64,000 bases of DNA from the NCBI RefSeq assembly GCF_964340395.1, contig NC_135568.1, positions 10,831,776 through 10,895,775 of the forward strand, given 5' to 3'. Each line of letters begins with the position of its first letter. The stretch's first letter is position 1. Of this stretch, positions 42,011 to 54,959 are shown in pieces. The translations under genes and the position numbers were made by a program. The notes under the pieces are model-generated. The model saw only the letters and a program-made list of their open reading frames with translations. It had not been told where the DNA came from and searched no databases. This DNA comes from Glandiceps talaboti (lineage: Eukaryota; Hemichordata; Enteropneusta; Spengelidae).

Positions 42011-43311
42011 CTGACATCAGGGTCCTGACACTGGATGAGACTGTCATGTGTATGGCATTGCACATGTTGAACTTTATCTGCTGAAGAACCTTGGCTTGAA
42101 CTTTCACAATAAAAAGGAACCTTTTCGCAAGTCTCTGTTAGTTTTTGAAGAATGAGTGAACAATATATCCAACCTTGTCATCTAAAAGGATTTGGTGTTT
42201 TGTTTTTATTGACAAGCCAGGTATGCCTGTAACCACTCAATGGAAGGCGTTAGCAGTAAAGACCACTCTACATTTAACTGTTAAAAGTAATGTAAATGAG
42301 GAACTCCGGAGACAATAACTAGTGGTCTGAATGGAACACAACTAGACACCCCACTATATCTTAGTGCAGAAAACGACAGAGGAACATAACACCCTAGAAC
42401 ACTCTGTGTAAAGACCCTATGTTTTACCTTGATGGATGTAAATTTGTTTGTAACCAAAAAAAATAAGAAAGAGGAAAACCCAGTCTGGCGTACCCAGAAC
42501 AATAGAGTACAGACATCGTAAATAGAGAACTGTTTGATGGGAAAAGTTGTTACCAATCTACTGGACCATAGCAAGGAAAGCCCTGAAGGGATTTTTACCT
42601 TTATACCTATGTGTGTGACTCTAGCTATGAGTAATTATTCATTCTGACAACTGCCGGATGGTTTTGTGGTGTTTGGAAACTGAACTGTATATAGACATGA
42701 CAGGCTAAATAACTGACAGGTAGGTGCATTATTTTCATTGTTAGTTAACAGTATACCAGGTACAAATTTGGATACATTTCCCCCAATTTAAAATATCCAA
42801 CTTTGTTGTGTGTGTACTGTACTTGTGTATGCATAGTGAGAATTATGCAAACCCATGCTTTTTCGGGGTCGTTTGTCCTGAGACATGCATAAACACACTG
42901 CATGTAATGACCAATGCAATTTGTTTTTCATTTGGATCTCTTAAAATTGATTCCAGGGTTTGGAATCACTTATACTTAAAAACCAACAGTTTACCATTTA
43001 AATAGCTATATTTTTGTGTGCTGTATTTCTTAGCTATATAGCTTGTAAATTTGTAAATATATTATTCAGAATGTGGTTCCCAGTGGCCTGGCAAAATGGG
43101 TTCTAAAGTTACATTGTATATAAATACTACCCCACCATGAAGTATATTTTAAGATGACTGGTTTGTTTTTTTACAGTGCAGGAGATATTATAGAGTTCTA
43201 GTGTGGTACACTGGAGAGAATCTTTTGAGGCCAAATCATTGCCCTTAGGGGCAAGGTCAGTAGTTAAGTGTAGGATTAAAAAAAAGCTAAAGTCTTTTAT
43301 AGGCTTTCCAA

Positions 43312-43342
43312 CCCCCACCCCACCCCACCCCACCCCACCCCC
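43312..43342 (-). repeat. (TGGGG)n tract, strong G-quadruplex potential
   Basis: On the - strand six runs of 4-5 G are separated by single T residues. Telomere-like geometry, but internal and short. Confidence 0.85.
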
Positions 43343-43974
43343 AACCTCTTAAATTTAATAGGCCAAAATTGATCATTGTTTTAGCGATCACAGTCGATTA
43401 ATTACAAATCAGTATGTAGTACTATGATTGATGCAAAACAATCGTTTTGAACATGTATTTTAGTGCCATGTATTTACTATAGCAAAAATTGTTAAATTTC
43501 TCAATTTGACGACATTCAGAAATATTTGTGTTTAGGGGTACAAAACAGATTCTATTAAGTTAAAGTAAAACTGTCTTTGTTGCTTGAGAATTAAAACAAT
43601 TCAACCCCACCTCCAAATTTAAAAAAATTTATTTTTTATCCTACATTGAACTATTGATCTCACCCCTTCTGCTTACCAGACTCATATTTTTAGGATGCAT
43701 AGACAACACATTTAATCTCTGCATACCACTTGTCAATTATAGGTCAGATAATAATATAGACAAATCATTAAACACATTGTAGAATCTCAGGACATGTGTT
43801 TCCCAAATATTCAATACGTAAAAGTTAGTAACAGCTGATCATGTCTACTTGCGTGACTCTTGTGGCTGACAAAAATTGACTTTAAGGGCTTCTCCTTTTT
43901 TTCTTGAGGGGGGGGGGGGTGAATTTAAAAATAAATAAGTACGCATACAACTGTTTAAAGAGAAGATGACTATC

Positions 43975-44110
43975 TTAGCAGTGGAGTTACAAGGATTACA
44001 TAGGATTATTCTTTTATTCTGGATTATAGCGTTGCCAGACAACTGGTTTTCACAAGCACATTTTAATCCCAATCCAAACTCTGTCATACAATGTTGTAAC
44101 TCTAATCTGA
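43975..44110 (+). mobile_element. S2 SINE-like repeat, partial
   Basis: Contains GCAGTGGAGTTACAAGGATT, ACATAGGATTATTCTTTTATTC, CAGACAACTGGTTTTCACA and TTTTAATCCCAATCCAAACT. The B-box end is missing; the preceding sequence is unrelated. Confidence 0.6.
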
Positions 44111-44720
44111 ACTGCACTCTTATAAGTGAATGAGAGTTTCCTTTTTTTCATTCACAATTTTTGTGTTTGTTTGTTTGTTTGTTTATTTGTTTGTTTGTTT
44201 GTGTGTTTGATTGTGTGTTTGTGAGGGAGGGGAGTGATGGATGGGTGAATCGAAAAAAATATATTAAAAAAGAAAGTTATTTAAAGAGGAGACAGGCTAA
44301 CAAATCTAGAGAAGCCCTTCAATTTAATAATTAAATAAGCCCTTAAATAGTGCAAACATGTCAAGGAAACATATGTATTCATCAGAGAAAGAAAAGCTTA
44401 TAATATCAGCTTGTGCTACTTTATCAAAAGCATAGATTTTTTAGCAAAAAGAAGAAAATGTAAAGTCTAGATGTTACTGTGCTTATAGAATATATAGAGT
44501 ATAAAAGCAGTCAGTTATTTGAAATTTCATTATTGTAATTTCAATTTCACCCACCATAGAAAGTAAATACCCTTCCCTACTCAGTGATAGCATCACTGTT
44601 ATAGATGCAACACTGAACATGGTGTAATCTGGTGTTAATTTTGATTAAGTTTAAGAAAATTCCTAATTTTGTTTATCTTGAAAGATGCAGATCTAACTGA
44701 AAGAGATACCAAGTACAGTC

Positions 44721-44828
44721 ATGTCGTGTTGGATACTACAAGAACATGACATGCCAGCTCAGTTGAGACGAGATTTGGCACAGAGAAGGTTAAGATGGAA
44801 GACTAGAAGACAAGTCAGGTCATTCGAG
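44721..44828 (+). CDS. Candidate first coding exon (36 codons), partial gene
   Basis: An ATG preceded by an in-frame stop opens MSCWILQEHDMPAQLRRDLA, then an Arg-rich basic stretch ending VRSFE, and meets GAG|GTAAGA in phase 0. Amino-acid composition looks coding-like (amphipathic, basic). I do not recognise the protein and find no continuing exon in the window. It may be an alternative first exon for a gene to the right, together with 60799, or a chance frame. Confidence 0.35.
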
Positions 44829-45819
44829 GTAAGATTCTTTATGTATGTGTTATATCAATCTTTTGGTTTGCTGTGAGTTATCTCACCCCACTTCTAAATA
44901 TCACCCCCACTATTTAAATGTAGTGGGTTAACCCAACCTAGGTAAGAAAACGTATGCCTGGATTCAAATAAAGTTTTGATATCTAGGTGGTAAATGCTGA
45001 ACATAGAAAAACATACACGAGTTGATATCAGAAGTCGTGGTATAGGCAGGGTATAAAAAAGTTGAAACACCAGAGAACCAATATACAACATTGAGCAAGT
45101 CTTCAGTCACCTGTATCTCACTGTCTCTCTTCATTTCAACCTAGAATTTAACTGAAGACTAAAACTATTTCCAATAAAATTATGATATTGGTTCGAAATG
45201 AGTGCATGACCACAAGACTAACATTTGACACAGAACAACAGACTGTTTGACATTTAAGACCAGTAAACTATAAAGCTGACTGTCTTATCATGAAGCGTGT
45301 CTTAACCATAGGTCCTGACATTTAAAGAATGACATTTACAAAGTGTGATAAAAGAGACTCAAGGTTTATCAATTATGCAATCATTAACTTAAAGATAAAC
45401 TTTGTGTGAACTCTGGATTTATGAGTTTTAAAATAAAAATATCTGTTTTTTCCACCTGTGTTTTCTCATCAAGTAAACAAAGACATGTGTTTTTTTTTCC
45501 TTTCTCACCATCAATTCACATCACCAGAACTTTAAACAAATGAAGACTTAATATTTTGAACTATCCATCAAATAGAACTTATCAATCAAGCAGTCAATTA
45601 ATTGACCAATCAAAACAAATTTCTGTTCTGGCACACTCTGATACTATAGTTCTGTCCAATGGTGATGAAAGGGTCACTCCACATCGAATGTTGTTCAGAC
45701 AGATGTGTTATCAGTTTGCTTGTATATGTCCAGATTTGACTCTTGTCTAGGGGCTAAAGAATTTCAATTTTCAAAGGTTAGGAGCACAGTTCAAAAAAGT
45801 ACAGCCACCATGTGTCTTG

Positions 45820-46280
45820 TTCTTTAGTTTTGTGTTCCAATTATTGATAGATAAACATTGGAACATGTCTGAGCAACCTCACACATGTCACAGAGCCCCA
45901 TGATGCAGGAGTGCCAATGTGGGGTAATTACGCAAGTGCTTATGAAGTTATGGTGTACTTTAGACTGTAAGGTACATCACGTTGTTCACCCCTATCAGGC
46001 TTCTTAATGAATGGTGCTGGCTGATAGTGTGACACGAATGTCTATAAACAGACTAAGTGTGCTTGTGATGTTCTATTCAGCTGTTCCCCCATGAAAGTTA
46101 AAAGTCAAAACAGTAGTACACCACAGTGTGCTTGTTTGTTTGTGAATTTTGTGTTCCAGCTATTATGATAGATAGAAATGCATGTCTGAGCAACATCACA
46201 CATGGACGTCACAGAGCCTCATGATACAGGAGTGCCAATATGGGGGTAATTACGCAAGTGCTTATGGTGTTCCCTACAGC
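45820..46280 (+). repeat. Two direct copies of a roughly 140-bp segment, 320 bp apart
   Basis: Copies at about 45820-45960 and 46140-46280 share TGTGTTCCA..TTAT, TGTCTGAGCAAC, TCACACATG, CAGGAGTGCCAAT and GGTAATTACGCAAGTGCTTATG. Between them, GACTGTAAG..GTTGTTCA..TATCAGGCTTCT also occurs near 34285-34332 in SHFL intron 3. Confidence 0.75.
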
Positions 46281-47038
46281 CATTCAATCTAGCCTGATAG
46301 ATAGTTGTTGTTTCTGCCAATGTTATATGCTCAACTCACAGTGGGTAGTGAGTGATTACATATTAATTATAATTAGACCAACAACTGGATCTTTCAGATT
46401 ACCATTCAATCATGAAACTAAAAGTGCAAGTTTTCATCATTGTCGCAAACCACGGCCTGTTTTACGGCAACGTTCTTAATGAGCCTCCCACTGGCTGTGG
46501 ATGCATTCATTTTCTAAAGATCTACTTCTAAAGACCATTTACTTTTTGCCAAGTAGTGCTCTAGTTGAAAATGGGAAAAAATAAAATTATCACTTGCAGA
46601 ATAATGTATAAGAGTATATAAAGGGTACCTTAGTCTTGAGACTTAAAAAAAAAAATGATCTCAAGATATATGCATCCAACCAACTTGAAATAGTAAGACC
46701 ACAGCAGATCTCTTGGCTAGGAGCATCTCAGTATCCAAAAGTTGTTATAAAGTTAAACAAGGGACTTTGTAAAATTTAGTGTAGAAAATACACTATTATT
46801 AATAACACTATACTTTAGTATTTTTATTAGAGAGTACCCAACATGAAAAGATATTTTTAAAAAATTCTCCACTCAGGACAATCCTCTGTTATGTGAAAAC
46901 TGTCTTTGATAGTTTTCACCTGCCTCATGAATAATTTATCACATGTTATACAGATGACAGCTGACATGAAAATTATCTTGAGATATCATATCCTGAAAGG
47001 TCATCACAGGTCACCAAGATCATAAAGCTACAGTGAAT

Positions 47039-47053
47039 AGCGCCACCTAGTGG
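47039..47053 (-). promoter_or_regulatory. CTCF-consensus site (reverse orientation)
   Basis: The - strand reads CCACTAGGTGGCGCT, a full match to CCASYAGRKGGCRSY. Its orientation is opposite to, and converges with, the site at 28161; SHFL lies between. Confidence 0.5.
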
Positions 47054-49589
47054 TAGAAAATGAGGACAAGCTGAGGGCTTGTTCAAGTGCCCTAATCATG
47101 TAGAAAGAAAAGTCATTAATAATAAAAGCAACTAACACCTGGCATTATTGCTGAATATGCAAATATAGGTAAACAGATGATCTGTTATATTTTTGTCACA
47201 TCTGTTGAAAGTTGTCTTATGATTTAAATCAATTAGTATTACTAAGTTTTTAGTTCTCCAGGTTCTAACATGTTGTCGACCAAAAGTTTCAACTTTTTTA
47301 GCGTTCTTGTAATCATTCACAAAACATCATGATTAACGGAATATGCACAACTACAAATTGCAAAGCTAGACATTTTCACTTCTAGAAATTGCAATTTTAC
47401 AGTCTTCAACTAGTTCCCAAAGACTAATGTTTACAAATTTCTATACGCCTGGTGGTGCACTATGTGTATATACACAATGACATTTTTTAAGTCATTTCTT
47501 ATTTACATGTATTTGTTTTCCAGCAAAATAAGCAAAAATAAGTTTTTAGTGAAAGTTTCCAGGTTTAGTACATCTTCTAGTCTATGTCCAGAAACTTGGC
47601 TATGTAGCTTGAAAGTGTCCTTTTGACAGTACACTGAGTCAATGCTAATCAAGTCTCCAGGGTAATTGGGTCTAAACATTAGTAGGATATGGTCAATATC
47701 GTGAGAATTAATGGTTATGGATTCTCATTCTCGCAAATCAGAGCTTATTTTTCTTCTATGACACGTTAAAAAACCTGTTGATAATACGTCTTTGATGATG
47801 CCATAAAAGAAGCTGTGATATACGACGATGATGGATGCAGGTCCATTGTAACAATCGAAAATTTCTATTTTCAGAGCCAAAAAAAATTCCAAAACAATCC
47901 CCAGATGATGCTGACAAGACTTCTGCGAAAATTTAGGATCTGATTCCAAACTGTTAACATACATGTGAATAGAAATGTTCATGGTCAAATTGTATTGTTG
48001 GACATAGCAGAAGTTAACTAATACATTACAAAGTTGTGACATGTGAGTGATTGGTCTAAGGTCAGCGTTGTCTTGTCTTGTGGACCGTGTGAAATTAAAG
48101 TCATTCACTGTGCAGTTTATTATGTGGCGGCACAATCTAAACCTTTGCTTTATAGATAAATACGCGTGGCTGGTCAAGCCTGACATTACTTGTATAAGTT
48201 TCAACCAGTGCAGTATAGCTACTTGACTCCTTGGGCTATTCTTCTTATTTTACTTTAAAAGCAACTAAAGGTTGCCACTGAGGGCGCTGCACCCAGATAG
48301 AGGTACTCATCACCTTTCAGCTTTATTCAGCAGAACCCCCCCCCCCCCCATGTCATTATGTACATGTACGTGTGTGTGTGTGTATACCACCAGTGGCTAT
48401 ATATTATTCTAAGATTGATAACTTGTTTTGCAATATCCCACAATGTTGATCAAGCAGTTATTTCTGATTTTAGTGTCATTAAGTATTTCATCTAGGTGAT
48501 ACAATGATAGCCTAAAGGTTTCCTTCTCTGGTAGGGGCAACCCATCCTAGTCATTTTACCTGTGTAATGTCAAATATATATTGTGTATGGCTCTATCAAG
48601 TGGTATCACGTAGAGTAACTTTAGTATACCCCAAGGACAGTCATTTATCAGTGAATGTGTGTTTAGTACAATTGATAGCTTTATTTCTATATAAACAATC
48701 ACAGAATTGGGAAAAAAAAGAAAGTGTGAAAAAGGAGAAGGAGGAGGGTGACATCCTTTTTGATATTGAAGATCATGTTTGGGATAAATTTTATTGTTAA
48801 TTAAAGTGGTGATTTAAATACGAAGGAGAAATAGAAGTGTAAAAGTAGTGAGTAGAACATTCCGTATCAATAAGTATAAACCTGACATTTCAAATTAATA
48901 TTCTTTTAAGGCTAGGCAAGATATATGTGGGTAAACTACCCAACAAATATCTGGGTACTGAAATAGAATGTCGATACATCGTAAGTTCAAATAAATAGTA
49001 AAGTATGCATAGAAAGATCTATGAAGAATCACACACACACCAAAAAGAATCATTTGGATTCTGGATTAATAAAACAACTTTACTGTTTTGAACAAACAAT
49101 TTGAAACTGCAAGGACTAAGTCTGTGTGTCTGTAACTCAATGCATAAAGGATTTTACATTTCGTTGCAGCCCTCACGAGATATGCAAATATGCCTAGCAA
49201 CAACAGTTGTCAAACAGGATAGTAGTCAATCTTTCGCCATAGCCATGTGTGATGATGTTGAGAACAATAGTGTTGCTTAGCATTTGACACTTTCAGCTCG
49301 CCCACCCTCACACGTGGTTGCTATGAATGCAATGGCTCACCTGGGATCTCGTGAGATCTGCCACAAGATGAAAAATAATTGGAAAAAAAATGTGTAAAAA
49401 TTTATTATTGTATACATGTTGAGGAAGTGATTTGTATGTAAAATGTGTAAACATAAGTAATCACTTTGTCATATCCAGTCTGTTCATGCATAATAATTAG
49501 TTTTTATATTAGTGCCTTCCCATACTGTAACGTTTTACAATTACTACCCCTTAGCACAGACCTACATTGGCACAACGACCGTCATATTT

Positions 49590-49830
49590 TTTGGGCTTTT
49601 CAATCGCAGCCTCTTAAAGCACATAGGATTAAAGCATTCACATTGCAACTTCTATCCTACCAGGTCCCCAATTATACAGCTGGGTTGACTGAGGCACAAT
49701 TATTGTTCAAAACTTGCCCAAGGATTTTAGCCACTCAGAAACAAATGGCAGCAGTGAAGCTTAAAACTTCAACCTGCAGATTCCTAACCAGCCACTACAA
49801 TCATTTGACCATCATGACTCCATGGAGCGA
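49590..49830 (-). mobile_element. S1 SINE copy, reverse orientation
   Basis: The - strand reads GTAGTGGCTGGTTAGGAATC, GCAGGTTGAAGTTT, GCTGCCATTTGTTTCTGAGT, GGGCAAGTTTTGAAC and GGGGACCTGGTAGGATAGA. This matches 57600-57930 closely and accounts for a 130-codon + frame seen here. Confidence 0.75.
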
Positions 49831-50359
49831 ATATTCAAAAAGTCAAAATATTACTTAGGATAGCAGAAATAGTGTTGTAGCATTAACCCTACAGCGTACA
49901 CATCTACTGGGAAGGCTAACTTGTGCTTACAAGTGCTTACCAGTTTACAAGCCTGGAATCCATACTACCAGCAGGACATTAATAATTCATTTCCTCTCTG
50001 TAAAACATGTATACCCATTCTCTGACCAGTAGCATTGATAATTTGAAGTTGTAAATTTTATTCAACAAGAAACGCTCTGCCTTACAAAATAAACACACCG
50101 GCCTAAAGCCATATATTGCCTACAGCAATTACAGTTTCATTGACTTCTATACACAGCTAGTGAGATTTACTGTTTAGCCTTAGGTCAAAATAAAGTTACT
50201 ATCCAAGGTGTCAATAGCCCCTTTAGGATAGAGAGCAACAAGATAATGGATATTTTTTGGCCTGTTAAGCAGGGTCAGATGAGGTGTTTTATTTCCCTGT
50301 CACTTGACATAAGAATGACACAACAGGTTGTCTAACTGGCAGCCAGGACTCGGGTTCAA

Positions 50360-50700
50360 AATTCACATTTTTTGAGTAAGTGGTCCATGAGGACATCTTG
50401 TTTAGATTTTGGTGGTTGACAGCAACATGTTGGCAGCCTGACTCTATTTAGACTGCATTTTATAATTTGATATTAAAGGGTTCTAAATCCACTTTTTGAC
50501 GAAGTGATCTATCAGGACATGTTGTTTGGATTTTGGTGGTTGACAGCAACATGTTGGCAGCCTGGACGCTGTTTAGACTGCATTTTATAATTTGATATTA
50601 TAGTGTTTAAAATTCACTTTTTGAGCAAGTGGTCCATAAGGACATGTCATTTGGATTTTGGTGGTTGACTGTAACATGCTGGTGGCCTAGTGGCTATCTT
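50360..50700 (+). repeat. Three tandem units of about 125 bp
   Basis: Units begin TTCACATTTTTTGAGTAAGT, TCCACTTTTTGACGAAGTG and TTCACTTTTTGAGCAAGTGG. All contain GATTTTGGTGGTTGACAGCA(A) and ATGTTGGCAGCCTG or close variants. Confidence 0.88.
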
Positions 50701-51208
50701 TAGACAGCCATTCTCTGATATAGCATGTGTATAGGTCAATCCATCTAAACACAGCATCTTTGAGTAGGTGACTTGTGTCTTTGAATTTGCATAAATGGTG
50801 ATTGCTATGTTTACACTTATAAAAATATCAGATTATGAGTGGGTGTAACTGTGTTATGAGAGTAAACTAAGTGTTCCCATTTCACCAGGAGTTTGATGCC
50901 ATATAGACAATAGTGAGTGTCCTTGGGATATTTCCAGGGGAAAAAACCACCTGTTAAAGTGGAAAAATTGGGAAATCTGTAGGATATTTTGTTTTGGAGA
51001 ATACTGCATGGCTGAAGTAACCTGTTGTGTTCAGTTCCCTCGTAAGAAGTTGGTATGTACATACATGTATACTGTGTGGCTTTATTGGGACTGTTAAAAC
51101 ACTTTTATGTTTGTTTGATGACTGGCTTTTAACTGCCAGCCTTAAACATGACACAGCCAATGGGTTGTAAAATGATAGCTCTTCAGACATTATCCTTCAG
51201 ATTTCCAA

Positions 51209-51470
51209 AATGTAACAGCCAAAATATCATAAAATGTTAGCTTTTAATGCTGTCCTTATTTGAAATATATAACTATGTGTACATTCAAGGGGACCTTTTC
51301 CAACACGATGTACCACATTGTAAAATGCTAGCTTTTTGAATACATAATCCTTCTAATATTGGGAATATATATTAACCAAAGTATTGTAAAATGCTAGTTT
51401 TAAATGCTGTCCTGATTTGAAATATATAAGTTTTGTGTACATTCTAGGGGACTTTTTTCCACATGATATC
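51209..51470 (+). repeat. Two tandem units of about 160 bp
   Basis: Shared segments: AAAATGYTAGYTTTTAATGC, TGTCCTTATTTGAAATATAT, GTGTACATTC and GGGGACCTTTTTCCA-like, in the same order. Confidence 0.75.
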
Positions 51471-51809
51471 GTTTTTCCTTCAGACTGACTTAACACTCAG
51501 TCATGTATATCATGGACGTCTTTCACAGATTAACAACAACCAATAAATTCTAAGTAGTAATCAAACTGTTGTATCTATCCCCATAACAATTTACCTTTGA
51601 GTAGACATTGGTGCCATACTATCAGCCAGTACTTATCAGCCTTAAGAAGTTAAGAAGTTAAACAGCAGTGATATAGCTAAACAACACAACATGTCTTATA
51701 ATCTAAACCAGCTTACGTAGATTTCTTACATGAAAACTTGGCGTATTAATATATTGTACATATCAGTTTTATCTGATAAAATGTAATATTTCTGATAAAA
51801 AGTAATTTT

Positions 51810-52120
51810 GGGGCTAGTCTAGTACTTTAATATTTATATATGGAATCGTTACGATTTATGCCTCCACTCCATGTTGGCATCCAGACTATGTTGGGGCCTG
51901 GTTGATTCCAATTCCAACTTCATTACCTTTTGCATTAGTCTAGTTCCTATATGGTATCATTACCATTTACACCTCCACTCGTGTGGTTTAGTTAGAGACC
52001 ATGTTAGGATCCAGACTACTTTTCTATAAACATGTACACCAAATATATTAGTATAGTGCCCTCATCCAATCTTTCAGATCTCCTGGTTTTATTAGAGACC
52101 TCATTGGCATCCAGCCTACA
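51810..52120 (+). repeat. Three degenerate tandem units of about 105 bp
   Basis: Each has a TAGTCTAGT-like start, a CCTCCACTC or CCTCATCC segment, and TTGGCATCCAGACTA. Confidence 0.65.
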
Positions 52121-52629
52121 AATATATTAGAAAACTTCTTGAATAGGAAAGCAGTAGTATGGAACAATTACATCCTGTTTTGTGTACTGTACTGTTCTTA
52201 AGACTTTAATCAAATCACTTCAGTTTGTGTTGTTGGGAAACAGAGATGTCAAGGACATTCTAATTAATATTGATGTCTGATATGTTATGTAATCTGAATA
52301 GATAGGTAGGTTTGATATGATGCCATAAGTCAATCTCTGTTACCTAGGTAACATGTACACAACAGTTACCAGTTTAGCTCAGTCATATAATTGTCTCTTG
52401 TCGCTTGGAAAATTTTGGGGGGAACCCGGTTAAACAAAAAGGGGGAATATGGTAAAAATGGCTTAGTTTCCAATACATTGTACCATAATTTTGGTGGGGA
52501 AACCCAGGTAAAATGACGGGAACGCAGGTAGATTTTACCTGCTTACATGTCTTAACAAAAACACTGGTAGGAAACCATGTTAAAATGACTGGGGAACTCA
52601 GGTAGATTTTCTCTGCTTATTAAAAATAT

Positions 52630-52775
52630 TGAAAATACATAGAAAAACTAAAAGTATCCTAAAATGAATGAGGTGCCTTGTCTATGATCTCCTGGAAAAT
52701 ACATGGAAAAACTAAAAGTCTCTCAAAGTGAATGAGGTGCGATCTCCTGGAAAACATGGATAAACTAAAAGTGAA
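52630..52775 (+). repeat. Three tandem units of about 50-60 bp
   Basis: GAAAATACATGGAAAAACTA then AAAGTNTCNNAAAATGAATG and AGGTGC..GATCTCCTG. Preceded at 52400-52600 by a diverged pair containing GGGAACCCAGGTAAAATGAC. Confidence 0.75.
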
Positions 52776-53119
52776 TTCAGTCCCCAGCTAATATGTTGTA
52801 GCTTAGTAATGTTCATGATGTTAGAAGCAATTATCAATCATAAATGCTAATTAAATTTAATTAAGCCTTGGTAAATATTGCTGGACTGGTGACTATATCC
52901 TGATTGAAGTTTGAAATTAAAATACTATGTTTACTGTGACTACATGGATTCCAGGCTACAGGCTTGATTTTATTTGTTTTATCTGCCACCCTGCAGCTGC
53001 TAATTAAATTGGAACAGAAGGGTGAACCAACATCAAAACTAATTTTAGGATGTCAGATTATCAAATCTATACCAGATAATGAATTTGAAATATCTAGTTA
53101 ACTTACTTGATGAGAAAAG

Positions 53120-54075
53120 TAAATCAATACCCTCAAGTTACTGTGTCCTGTATCAACTGGTAATAGTGGTATATCATTATATGTTTATAATGCTATTAAT
53201 AATTATCATAATATTATGGAAACTTATCCTACAAGTTACTGTGGGCTTTATCAACTGGCATGATAATAATGCTATTAATTATTATTGTAAAGTTATAGAA
53301 ACATATTCTACAAGTTACTGTGGGCTGTATCAACTGGCATGTTAATAATGCTATTTATTATTATTATACTATTATAGAAACATTCTGCAAGTTACTGTTA
53401 CAAGTTACTGGCATGTTAATAATGCTATTAATTATTATTATAATATTATGGAAACTTATTCTACAAGTTACTGTGGGGTATATCAACTGGCATGTTAATA
53501 ATGCTATTAATAATTATTATAATATTATGGAAACTTATCCTACAAGTTACTGTGGGGTATATCAACTGGTATAAGTTAATAATGCTATTAATAATTATTA
53601 TAATATTATGGAAACTTATTCTACAAGTTACTGTGGGCTGTATCAACTGGCATGTTAATAATGCTATTGATTATTATTATAAAGTTATAGAAACTTGTTC
53701 TACAAGTTACTGTGGGCTGTATGACATGTTAATGTTGTTGTATTTTATTTATTAACGTGTCCTATGTGGACTTAAAGTATACATTTGTATATATGATCTG
53801 GTACAATTGTTATTAAAACTTGCCACATCCAGCCCCTTGGGCTTATAAGACACAAATCCAATTTGTTGCAAAATAAATAAATAAAATTAATAATGCTACA
53901 GTATTATAAAGTTATACTTTATTCTACAAGTTACTGTGGGCTGTATCAACTGGCATGTTTATGCTATTAATTATTATTATAAAGTTATACTTTATTCTAC
54001 AAGTTACTGTGGACTGTATCTATGTTGATGTTGCTATGAATAGAGACTAATATTCCGCAAGTAACTGTGGGCTGG
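53120..54075 (+). repeat. About 79-80 bp minisatellite, roughly eleven units
   Basis: Unit: CTACAAGTTACTGTGGGCTG, TATCAACTGGCATGTTAATA, ATGCTATTAATTATTATTAT, AATATTATGGAAACTTATT. It is interrupted near 53745-53905 by unrelated AT-rich sequence, then resumes with shortened units. Open frames in it are repeat artefacts. Confidence 0.93.
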
Positions 54076-54959
54076 AGCTGTTAAAAACGTTAACATATAG
54101 CATGCTTGACATAGTTTAAGATGAGAGATTACATCTATATAAAGATCATATGTACATGTATTAAATAACTATTAGTACATGACTCACTACAGAGTGTAGA
54201 GTAATATGGTCACTTCCAGGTCATACTGTATGTAAACATTACAAGTAGGCTATGGCCTGCATGGGCTATAAATGGTGTATAAATTTGAGGTCATTTGGTC
54301 CAGAAACTAGGTCAGGGTCAAATGTGTTGTGACAGGTGTTACTATACATATTTATGGCCCAGATGTGGGTTTTTGTGGACTGGAGTTGTAATTTGGAAGG
54401 GCCCCACTTTTATGGTAGAGCCTGTAAGGTGACTTTAAGAGGGCCTATAGCTACTGAAGTCGGCAAAACCCATATATATAAAAGTTTTATCATATACCCT
54501 ATGTAGTGGCATGGAAACATCAGTTGAATATCGCATAACCACATAAATTGACAGTGATTATTTTATACTATGTAAACATATTGAGAAAAAATCAGAACCA
54601 AATCACACTGAGCATATGGATATCAATGAGCATGCTAGAATACCATATTTAGGCAGTGTGTCAGGGTATAATATGGAAAATTATTGCACTTTACAGGTTT
54701 GGTGCATTTAGTATTTACTACAGATATTTAATTTAAATAGACTAATATGTTGTAATAACTGCATAACACATTTCACTTTGACCAATTGTTCAAGTGAAAT
54801 GTATGTTTTTATATGAATACTGGACATAGTAGATGTCATAATAATCATAGACATAGTACTATCAAAGTAATATTGCTGAGAACTCTTCATTGTTGAAATT
54901 TATAAATGCTGTACTAGTGTAGGAATCAACCCCCCCCCCCCAAGTTTTATTGTCCATCG

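Larger units (their letters stand above)
37976..44720. other. SHFL upstream / intergenic region
   Basis: No convincing exon. The first 200 nt upstream of SHFL are GC-richer (CpGs near 37990-38130) and probably hold its promoter. Beyond that lie a hAT MITE copy (39488), a long inverted duplication (40016), tandem units (41560), a G-quadruplex tract (43312) and an S2 fragment (43975). An AT-rich TTAATTAATCAA palindrome lies near 41120-41172. Confidence 0.6.

Noticed and set aside
47725-48204. 159-codon frame on the - strand
   Set aside because: No recognisable domain, no splice context, and composition like translated AT-rich non-coding DNA.
48275-48300. GCCACTGAGGGCGCTGC as a third CTCF site
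   Set aside because: One base short in the AGRKGGC core, so it does not fit the consensus.
49466-49858. 130-codon frame on the + strand
   Set aside because: Mostly the reverse complement of an S1 SINE.
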